NCBI GenBank assembly: GCA_030535605.1
Contig: JAUNRQ010000002.1
Span: 54,705-109,605 of the forward strand
Length of the DNA stretch: 54,901 nt
DNA from: Pseudoxanthomonas suwonensis
GTDB taxonomy: Bacteria; Pseudomonadota; Gammaproteobacteria; Xanthomonadales; Xanthomonadaceae
Direction of reading: 5' to 3'
Below are positions 45,368 through 52,175 of this stretch, one piece after another (the stretch's first letter is position 1; the number at the start of each line of letters is the position of its first letter). Both the position numbers and the translations under genes were made by a program. The notes under the pieces are model-generated. The model did not search any database, had not been told where the DNA came from, and worked only from the letters and a program-made list of their open reading frames with translations.

Positions 45368-46153
45368 TCAGACTTGGCGGGCCAGCATGAGCTGCTTGAT
45401 TTCCGCGATGGCCTTGGCCGGGTTCAGGCCCTTCGGGCAGGTGCGGGTGCAGTTCATGATGGTGTGGCAGCGGTACAGCTTGAACGGGTCTTCCAGTTCA
45501 TCCAGGCGCGAGCCGGTGTCTTCGTCGCGCGAATCGATGATCCAGCGGTACGCCTGCAGCAGGATCGCCGGGCCCAGGTAGCGCTCGCCGTTCCACCAGT
45601 AGCTCGGGCAGGCGGTGGAGCAGCAGGCGCAAAGGATGCACTCGTACAGGCCGTCCAGCTTGGCGCGGTCCGCCTTGGACTGGAGCCGCTCCATGTCCGG
45701 CGAAGGCGCCGACTGGGTGCGGATCCACGGCTTGATGGACGCGTACTGGGCGTAGAAGTGGGTCAGGTCCGGCACCAGGTCCTTGATCACCGGCATGTGC
45801 GGCAGCGGGTAGATCGGGATCTCGCCCTTGCCGCAATCCTCGATTGCCTTGGTGCAGGCCAGGGTGTTGGTGCCGTCGATGTTCATCGCGCACGAGCCGC
45901 AAATGCCTTCGCGGCAGGAACGACGGAAGGTCAGCGTGGGGTCGATCTCGTTCTTGATGGCGATGAGCGCGTCAAGCACCATCGGCCCGCAGCGGTCCAG
46001 GTCGACGTGGTAGAGGTCGACACTGGGGTTGCGGCCATCGTCAGGGTTCCATCGGTAGACCCGGAACGCGCGGGTGCGGCTGGCACCGGCGGGCTTGGGA
46101 TGCTCGCGGCCGCCCTGGATGGTGGAGTTCTTCGGAAGCGTGAATTGGGCCAT
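45368..46153 (-). CDS. sdhB: Succinate dehydrogenase iron-sulfur subunit SdhB
   Basis: 261 residues. [2Fe-2S] ligands in [18 protein letters not shown] with a later Cys ([11 protein letters not shown]), and [4Fe-4S] and [3Fe-4S] ligands in [18 protein letters not shown] and [20 protein letters not shown]. It carries electrons from SdhA flavin to ubiquinone. It follows sdhA after 10 bp. An N-terminal [15 protein letters not shown] fits the family. Confidence 0.97.
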   Translation of the reverse strand: MAQFTLPKNSTIQGGREHPKPAGASRTRAFRVYRWNPDDGRNPSVDLYHVDLDRCGPMVLDALIAIKNEIDPTLTFRRSCREGICGSCAMNIDGTNTLACTKAIEDCGKGEIPIYPLPHMPVIKDLVPDLTHFYAQYASIKPWIRTQSAPSPDMERLQSKADRAKLDGLYECILCACCSTACPSYWWNGERYLGPAILLQAYRWIIDSRDEDTGSRLDELEDPFKLYRCHTIMNCTRTCPKGLNPAKAIAEIKQLMLARQV

Positions 46154-46163
46154 GGGTCGTTCC

Positions 46164-47954
46164 TCAGTAGACGCGCTTCTTCAGCGGCACCACCTCGACT
46201 TCGTCGGTCAGGGTGTACATGTGCACGGGGCGGTAGTCGATGTCGACGTTGCCGGCATCGTCGACCTTGCACAGGGTGTGCTTGTGCCAGTTGGCGTCGT
46301 CGCGATCCGGGTAGTCCTCGCGGGCGTGGGCGCCACGCGATTCCTTGCGGTTCAATGCCGAGTTGATCGTGACTTGTGCCTGGCCCAGCAGGTTCTGCAG
46401 CTCCAGGGTCTCGATCAGGTCGGAGTTCCATACCAGCGAGCGGTCGGACACCTTGACGTCGGCAAAACCGTTGCGGATCTCGCGGATCTTCTCCACGCCC
46501 TCGGCCATCGACTGCTCGGTGCGGAACACCGCGGCGTCGGCCTGCATGGTGCGCTGCATGCGATCGCGGATGACGGCGGTCGGGGTGTCGCCGCTGGCAT
46601 GGCGCACCCGGTCGAGGTTGCCCAATGCGCCGTCCAGGGCATCGGCGGCCAGCGCGCGATGGGTCATGCCCGGCTTGATCTGCTCGGAGGCCCGGTTGGC
46701 CACGGCGCGGCCGAACACCACCAGATCCAGCAGCGAGTTGGAACCGAGGCGGTTGGCACCATGCACCGACACGCAGGCGGCCTCGCCGATGGCGTACAGG
46801 CCCGGCACCACGGCATCGGGATCGCCGTTGCGGATCTGCACCACTTCGCCGTGATAGTTGGTGGGGATGCCGCCCATGTTGTAGTGCACGGTCGGGATGA
46901 CCGGGATCGGTTCCTTGGTCACGTCCACGCCGGCGAAGATGCGCGAGGACTCCGCGATGCCCGGCAGCTTCTCGTGGATGTCGGCCGGATCCAGATGGGT
47001 CAGGTCGAGGAAGATATGGTCCTTGTGCTCGCCCACGCCGCGGCCTTCACGGATTTCGATGGTCATCGAGCGGCTGACCACGTCACGGCTGGCCAGATCC
47101 TTGGCGTTGGGTGCGTAGCGCTCCATGAAGCGCTCGCCGTTGGCATTGCGCAGGATGCCACCTTCGCCACGCACGCCCTCGGTGATCAGGCAGCCCGCGC
47201 CGTAGATGCCGGTCGGGTGGAATTGCACGAATTCCATGTCCTGCAGGCCAAGACCGGCGCGCAGGGCCATGCCGCCGCCGTCGCCGGTGCAGGTGTGCGC
47301 CGAGGTGCAGCTGAAATACGCACGGCCGTAGCCGCCGGTGGCCAGCACGGTGCCGTGGGCGCGGAACAGGTGCAGCTCGCCGGTGGCCATGTCCAGCGCC
47401 AGCACGCCGCGGCAGCTGCCATCGGCGTCCATGATCAGGTCGAGCGCGAAGTATTCGATGAAGAAGCGTGCGTCATGCTTCAGCGACTGCTGGTAGAGCG
47501 TGTGCAGCATGGCGTGGCCGGTGCGGTCGGCCGCGGCGCAGGTGCGCTGGGCGGGCGGGCCTTCGCCGAACTGGGTGGTCATGCCGCCGAACGGGCGCTG
47601 GTAGATCTTGCCGTCTTCGGTACGCGAGAACGGCACGCCCTGGTGCTCCAGCTCGATCACCGCCGGGATGGCCTCGCGGCACATGTACTCGATGGCGTCC
47701 TGGTCGCCCAGCCAGTCCGAGCCCTTGATGGTGTCGTAGAAGTGGTAGCGCCAGTTGTCGTCGCTCATGTTGGCCAGCGCGGCGGAAATGCCGCCCTGCG
47801 CCGCCACCGTGTGCGAGCGGGTCGGGAAGACCTTGGTGATGCAGGCGGTGGTCAGGCCCTTGGCGGCCAGTCCGAAGGTGGCGCGCAGGCCGGCGCCACC
47901 GGCACCGACCACCACCATGTCGTAGCTGTGTTCGTGAATCTTGTAGGCAGTCAT
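46164..47954 (-). CDS. sdhA: Succinate dehydrogenase flavoprotein subunit SdhA
   Basis: 596 residues. FAD-binding GAGGAGLRA, covalent FAD-His in [15 protein letters not shown], the catalytic-site segment [15 protein letters not shown], and [13 protein letters not shown] are all present. It oxidises succinate to fumarate in the TCA cycle. SdhE, encoded downstream, and the DUF1674 protein, encoded upstream, are its likely flavinylation and assembly helpers. A GAGAGA stretch precedes the ATG. Confidence 0.98.
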   Translation of the reverse strand: MTAYKIHEHSYDMVVVGAGGAGLRATFGLAAKGLTTACITKVFPTRSHTVAAQGGISAALANMSDDNWRYHFYDTIKGSDWLGDQDAIEYMCREAIPAVIELEHQGVPFSRTEDGKIYQRPFGGMTTQFGEGPPAQRTCAAADRTGHAMLHTLYQQSLKHDARFFIEYFALDLIMDADGSCRGVLALDMATGELHLFRAHGTVLATGGYGRAYFSCTSAHTCTGDGGGMALRAGLGLQDMEFVQFHPTGIYGAGCLITEGVRGEGGILRNANGERFMERYAPNAKDLASRDVVSRSMTIEIREGRGVGEHKDHIFLDLTHLDPADIHEKLPGIAESSRIFAGVDVTKEPIPVIPTVHYNMGGIPTNYHGEVVQIRNGDPDAVVPGLYAIGEAACVSVHGANRLGSNSLLDLVVFGRAVANRASEQIKPGMTHRALAADALDGALGNLDRVRHASGDTPTAVIRDRMQRTMQADAAVFRTEQSMAEGVEKIREIRNGFADVKVSDRSLVWNSDLIETLELQNLLGQAQVTINSALNRKESRGAHAREDYPDRDDANWHKHTLCKVDDAGNVDIDYRPVHMYTLTDEVEVVPLKKRVY

Positions 47955-47985
47955 GGAGTCTCTCGTCCCGTTGCGGGTCAGGTGC

Positions 47986-48387
47986 TCAGGGAGCGGTGAG
48001 GGCGATGCGGGCGATCGCGTAGACGCAGGCCAGCGCACCGGTGACGCAGGCCAGGATCAGCGCGATGTGGGAGGCCAGGCCAAGGGTGCGATCGTGGATG
48101 TAGTCCTCGATCACCACCTGCATGCCCTGCTTGAGATGCCAGAACAGCGCCAGGCAGAACAGGGTCAGCAGCACCGCGTTCCACGGCCTGGCAATGGCCG
48201 CGCGAATCATCTCCGGCTCCTGGCCGGAGAGCGCCACCAGCAAGCCGATCAGCCACGGGCTGAGCAGCGCCAGCGCAGCGGCGGACACCCGCTGCCACCA
48301 GAAATGGCCGGTGCCGGACTTCGCCGAACCCAGGCCACGCACGTTCTTGAGCGGCGTGCGGTAACCGTCGTGATTGCGGACGTCCAT
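47986..48387 (-). CDS. sdhD: Succinate dehydrogenase membrane anchor SdhD
   Basis: 133 residues with three transmembrane helices. [27 protein letters not shown] is the conserved N-terminal stretch, and the haem/quinone-site region is visible in [19 protein letters not shown]. It anchors SdhAB with SdhC. The start overlaps the sdhC stop by one base (TGATG). Confidence 0.95.
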   Translation of the reverse strand: MDVRNHDGYRTPLKNVRGLGSAKSGTGHFWWQRVSAAALALLSPWLIGLLVALSGQEPEMIRAAIARPWNAVLLTLFCLALFWHLKQGMQVVIEDYIHDRTLGLASHIALILACVTGALACVYAIARIALTAP

Positions 48388-48779
48388 CACAGCACCCCCA
48401 AGGCAAAGATCCAGATGGCCGCGGTCAACACCACGGTCAGAATGGCCACGGCGTAACCGGAGCGGTACAGCTCGGGGATCTCGAAGCCGAAGCCTGCATC
48501 CCAGAACAGGTGACGGATGCCGTTGAGCAGGTGGTAGACCAGCGCCAGCGAGAACACGAACAGGGCCAGCTTGCCGAACACCGACGACAGGCAGGCGTGG
48601 GCACGGGCGGCGGCATCGCCTCCGGCGGCCATGGCCATCAGCCACCACGCCAGAACGAAAGCGCCGACGCTGAGGACCACTCCGCTGATGCGGTGCAGGA
48701 TCGACATCAGCGACGTGATCTGGAAGCGGTAGGCCTGCCCCAGCATGAAGGGCGAGAGCGGACGATTGGGATTGGCCAT
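48387..48779 (-). CDS. sdhC: Succinate dehydrogenase cytochrome b556 subunit SdhC
   Basis: 130 residues, three helices. The family motif RPLSPFM then SLMSILHRISGVVLS includes the quinone-site Ser/Arg, and HLLNGIRHLFWD contains the haem-binding His. It heads the sdhCDAB run on the minus strand. GGAG occurs 12 nt before the ATG. Confidence 0.95.
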   Translation of the reverse strand: MANPNRPLSPFMLGQAYRFQITSLMSILHRISGVVLSVGAFVLAWWLMAMAAGGDAAARAHACLSSVFGKLALFVFSLALVYHLLNGIRHLFWDAGFGFEIPELYRSGYAVAILTVVLTAAIWIFALGVL

Positions 48780-48844
48780 GGGGATGGCGATCTCCGGTCG
48801 GGGCGGCACGGCCGCGTGGCAGGGTGGAGCGTCGGAACGCGGGC

Positions 48845-49009
48845 TCAGAAGTCGATGCAGCGCCCGTTCTTTTCCCAGTCACCGAAACGCGTGGGTTCGG
48901 GGCCGTCGCGGCCACCGATTTCCACCGGCAGGTCCACGTCGGGCACCGCCTCGGGCGGGGTCTCCGGCGTGGTTTCGGGTTCGGGGCAGTTGCGGGTTTC
49001 GCCTATCAT
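48845..49009 (-). CDS. DUF1674 protein, SDHAF4-like succinate dehydrogenase assembly factor
   Basis: 54 residues. An acidic, Pro-rich N-terminal part leads into the conserved C-terminus EIGGRDGPEPTRFGDWEKNG then RCIDF, the DUF1674/SDHAF4 signature. In mitochondria SDHAF4 binds flavinylated SdhA before it joins SdhB. The gene is the first in the sdh run, 65 bp upstream of sdhC. The start at 49009 (MIGETRNCP) has AGGAA upstream; an in-frame start at 49030 adds seven residues. Confidence 0.85.
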   Translation of the reverse strand: MIGETRNCPEPETTPETPPEAVPDVDLPVEIGGRDGPEPTRFGDWEKNGRCIDF

Positions 49010-49047
49010 CAACGGTTCCTGAATACCCAAGTTTAAGCGCCCCCCCC

Positions 49048-49902
49048 ATGCCCGACAAGCCGACCCCCGTGGCGAGCGAACGGTTTTCCCTGCCGGGGCA
49101 CGCGATTGTTGCCATGCGCGGCGCCGATGCGGTGACGTTCGCCCAGGCCCAATTCATGAATGACGTCAACACCCTGCCCGCCGGTCATTGGCACTGGAAC
49201 GGCTGGCTGTCGGCCAAGGGCCGGGTGCTGGCGCTGTTTGCGCTTCTGAAATTCGAAGACGGCACCTTGTGGTTGCTGCTGCCGGATGGCGATGCCGCGG
49301 CACTGGTCGAAGGCCTGCGACGCTTCGTGTTCCGCAGCAAGGTCACGCTGGCCACTAGCGACGACCTGCGCGTCAGTGGCGCATTCGCGTCGGCCGCGGC
49401 ATGCGGCGGGGCCATCAGCGGCAACCCGGACGATGGTGTGGAGCTGGATCTTGGTGCCGACGCCGGCCCGCGCACGCTGCGGATCGACACCCAGTGCGCG
49501 CCCGTGGACGCCGTCGCCGCACGACGCTGGGATGCCTTCGACCTGCGCCACGGTCTGCCGCGACTGCTCCAGGACCAGCGCGAACAGTGGACCCCGCAGC
49601 AACTGTCGCTGTCGCGCCTGAACGCCTACAGCGTGAAGAAGGGTTGCTACCCGGGGCAGGAAATCGTCGCCCGCACGCATTTCCTCGGCCAGGCCAAGCG
49701 CGGGCTGGTAGTGCTGGACACCGATGCCACGCTGCTGCCGGGTGTCGAGGTACGGGCCGGGGAGCAACGGCTGGGCAGCGTCGTCAGCACGGCGGATGGC
49801 GTTGCGCTGGCGGTGATGGGCGAAGCCGCCGAGGGTGATGCGGTACGGATCGACGGCCAGCGCGCACGCGTTGCCACGCTGCGGGGCGGTCTGGCCCGCT
49901 GA
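49048..49902 (+). CDS. ygfZ: YgfZ/GcvT-like folate-binding Fe-S maturation protein
   Basis: 284 residues. The signature KKGCYPGQEIVARTHFLGQAKR, with its conserved Cys, is present near residue 200; the N-terminal GcvT-like fold includes FMNDVNTL and WNGWLSAKGRVLALF. YgfZ supports synthesis or repair of certain Fe-S enzymes, such as succinate dehydrogenase and MiaB. It is divergent from the sdh run across only 38 bp, so the two promoters must overlap or lie close together. Confidence 0.93.
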   Translation: MPDKPTPVASERFSLPGHAIVAMRGADAVTFAQAQFMNDVNTLPAGHWHWNGWLSAKGRVLALFALLKFEDGTLWLLLPDGDAAALVEGLRRFVFRSKVTLATSDDLRVSGAFASAAACGGAISGNPDDGVELDLGADAGPRTLRIDTQCAPVDAVAARRWDAFDLRHGLPRLLQDQREQWTPQQLSLSRLNAYSVKKGCYPGQEIVARTHFLGQAKRGLVVLDTDATLLPGVEVRAGEQRLGSVVSTADGVALAVMGEAAEGDAVRIDGQRARVATLRGGLAR

Positions 49903-50002
49903 GCGACCGCTCCGCACGCAATCCACGCCTGCGCTTGGCCAAGGTCCGCCGCGAACGCTGGGATAGAGTATCGACACACTGCATTGCCACGGAGAAGCGG
50001 GG

Positions 50003-50533
50003 ATGCGCGAGCGCAGGCCCACCGAGTCCATCGTCGAAGTCATCCCGCTGCTGGACCCGGTCCATGCGTCGTCGGTCGAAGCGGCCATTCGCGCCCATCA
50101 CGATGAGCCCGGCGCGCTGCTGCCGATCCTGCATGCGGTCCAGGACGCGCTGGGGCATGTCCCACCCGGCGCCGTGGCACCGATCGCCCGGGCGCTGGCG
50201 CTCACCCGCGCCGATGTGCACGGGGTGATCAGCTTCTATCCGGACTTCCGCAACGCACCGGCAGCCCGCCACGTCGTCAAGCTTTGCCAGGCCGAAGCCT
50301 GCCAGGCGATGGGCGCGCTCGAGGTGCTGGCGCATGCGCGGCAACAGCTGGGCGTGGCTGAAGGTGCCACGGACAGCGCCGATGGCCGCTGGACGTTGGA
50401 GCCCGCCTACTGCTTGGGAAATTGCGCGCTGTCGCCGGCGATGCTGGTGGGTGAGCGGCTGCACGGGCGGGTGGACACTTCACGCTTCGATGCCATCGTC
50501 GCGGCGCTGGACAACGAGGCTCGACCGGCATGA
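50003..50533 (+). CDS. fdsG: NAD+-dependent formate dehydrogenase gamma subunit FdsG
   Basis: 176 residues, thioredoxin-like NuoE family. [2Fe-2S] ligands are C-x4-C (KLCQAEACQAMG) and C-x3-C (AYCLGNCALSP). In Fds complexes FdsG works beside FdsB to pass electrons to NAD+. GGAG lies 8 nt before the ATG. Its stop overlaps the fdsB start (ATGA). No regulator gene is visible upstream. Confidence 0.92.
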   Translation: MRERRPTESIVEVIPLLDPVHASSVEAAIRAHHDEPGALLPILHAVQDALGHVPPGAVAPIARALALTRADVHGVISFYPDFRNAPAARHVVKLCQAEACQAMGALEVLAHARQQLGVAEGATDSADGRWTLEPAYCLGNCALSPAMLVGERLHGRVDTSRFDAIVAALDNEARPA

Positions 50534-52059
50534 GCGCCATGCGCCTGTTCGTGCCGCGCGATGCCGCTGCGCTGTCGATGGGCGCCGATGCGGTCGCCGA
50601 TGCCATCGCCAACGAAGCGGCCGAGCGTGGCCTCGACATCGAAATCGTGCGCAACGGCTCGCGCGGCCTGCTGTGGCTGGAACCACTGGTGGAGGTGCAG
50701 ACCGATGCCGGCCGCGTCGCGTACGGTCCGGTCGCGGCCGAGGATGTGCCTGCCCTGTTCGATGCCGGCTGGCTGGATGGCGGGGAGCATTCGAGCCGCG
50801 TCGGCGAGATTTCCACGCACGCGTATTTCGCAGGCCAGACGCGCGTCACTTTCGCCCGCGTGGGCGTCATCGATCCGGTCAACGTGGACGATTACGAGGC
50901 GCATGGCGGCTTTGCGGGGCTGCGCAAAGCGCTGGACATGGATGCCGAAACGATTGTGCGGGCGGTCACCGAATCCGGACTGCGCGGGCGCGGCGGCGCG
51001 GCCTTCCCCACCGGCATCAAGTGGCGGACGGTGCTGGACACGCCTGCCGCACGCAAGCACATCGTGTGCAACGCCGACGAGGGCGATTCCGGCACTTTCA
51101 GTGACCGCATGCTGATGGAAGGCGACCCGCTGGCATTGATCGAGGGCATGGTCATCGCCGGCCTGGCCACAGGCGCGACCGAGGGCTGGATCTACCTGCG
51201 CAGCGAGTACCCGAACGCCCGCAGGATCCTTGCCGATGCATTGGCCAACGCGCGTGCCGCCGGCTGGCTGGGTGACGACATCGGCGGCAGCGGAAAGCGC
51301 TTCGACATCCGCCTGCGCATCGGCGCCGGTGCCTACATCTGCGGCGAGGAAACATCGCTGCTGAATTCGCTGGAAGGACGGCGTGGCGAAGTGCGATCCA
51401 AGCCGCCACTGCCGGCGGTTGCCGGCTTGTTCGGCGAGCCGACCGTCATCAACAACGTCATCACGCTCGCGTCCGTGCCGGCCATCCTGGCCGACGGCGC
51501 GGCGGCGTACGAGGCGCTGGGCGTGGACCGCTCGCGTGGCACTCTGCCGCTGCAACTGGCCGGCAACATCCGACATGGCGGGCTGCTGGAAGTGTCATTC
51601 GGCATCAGCCTGCGCGAGGTGCTCGAGGACTTCGGCGGTGGCACGGCCAGTGGCCGACCCATCCGTGCGGTGCAGGTCGGCGGTCCGCTGGGGGCCTATC
51701 TGACCGAGGCGCAGCTGGATGTGGCGATCGATTACGAAGCCTTTGCCGCGCTGGGCGCCATGCTCGGGCACGGCGGCATCGTGGTGTTCGACGACACGGT
51801 GGACATGGCCGAGCAGGCCCGCCATGCGATGGCCTTCTGCGCAATCGAATCCTGCGGCAAGTGCACGCCTTGCCGGATCGGCTCGGTGCGCGGCGTGGAG
51901 GTGATCGACCGCCTGCGCGCCGGCGACGCCTCGCAGGAACCCTTGCTGCGCGACCTGTGCCAGACCATGACGCATGGCTCGCTGTGCGCGATGGGCGGGC
52001 TGACGCCGCTGCCGGTGCTGAGTGCGCTGAACCATTTCCGGGAGGACTTCTCGCCATGA
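50530..52059 (+). CDS. fdsB: NAD+-dependent formate dehydrogenase beta subunit FdsB
   Basis: 509 residues. A thioredoxin-like N-terminal part (1-110) is fused to a NuoF-like core: FMN/NADH site GRGGAAFPTGIKW, CNADEGDSGTFSDRMLMEGD, GAGAYICGEETSLLNSLEG, and [4Fe-4S] ligands ESCGKCTPCRIGS with a later Cys in GSLCAMGG. It is the NAD+-reducing subunit. The fusion with the N-terminal domain is usual for FdsB. Confidence 0.95.
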   Translation: MSAMRLFVPRDAAALSMGADAVADAIANEAAERGLDIEIVRNGSRGLLWLEPLVEVQTDAGRVAYGPVAAEDVPALFDAGWLDGGEHSSRVGEISTHAYFAGQTRVTFARVGVIDPVNVDDYEAHGGFAGLRKALDMDAETIVRAVTESGLRGRGGAAFPTGIKWRTVLDTPAARKHIVCNADEGDSGTFSDRMLMEGDPLALIEGMVIAGLATGATEGWIYLRSEYPNARRILADALANARAAGWLGDDIGGSGKRFDIRLRIGAGAYICGEETSLLNSLEGRRGEVRSKPPLPAVAGLFGEPTVINNVITLASVPAILADGAAAYEALGVDRSRGTLPLQLAGNIRHGGLLEVSFGISLREVLEDFGGGTASGRPIRAVQVGGPLGAYLTEAQLDVAIDYEAFAALGAMLGHGGIVVFDDTVDMAEQARHAMAFCAIESCGKCTPCRIGSVRGVEVIDRLRAGDASQEPLLRDLCQTMTHGSLCAMGGLTPLPVLSALNHFREDFSP

Positions 52060-52175
52060 GCACATTCAGGACATGCAGGCCCGGTCACGACCGCGACCCG
52101 GCTGGCTCGGAGATGCGTGATCGCGGTCGTGACCGCTCCTGTGGGACGGAGGTGCGCCATGCGCGGCATTGCTGA
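52056..52175 (+). other. 39-codon open frame between fdsB and fdsA
   Basis: An ATG overlapping the fdsB stop (ATGA) and preceded by GGGAGGA opens a frame (MSTFRTCRPGHDRDP) that runs through a REP-like palindrome and ends 17 bp inside fdsA. It is not protein-like; it looks like the original coupled start of the next gene left behind when the palindrome was inserted. Translation through it could still couple fdsB to fdsA. Confidence 0.4.
52082..52135. repeat. REP-like inverted repeat inside the fds operon
   Basis: CGGTCACGACCGCGA and its exact reverse complement TCGCGGTCGTGACCG flank a 24-nt loop. The right arm continues into CTCCTGTGGGACGG, the pattern of a common gammaproteobacterial extragenic repeat (in reverse, CCCACAGGAGCGGTCACGACC). 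It splits fdsB from fdsA. Confidence 0.7.
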
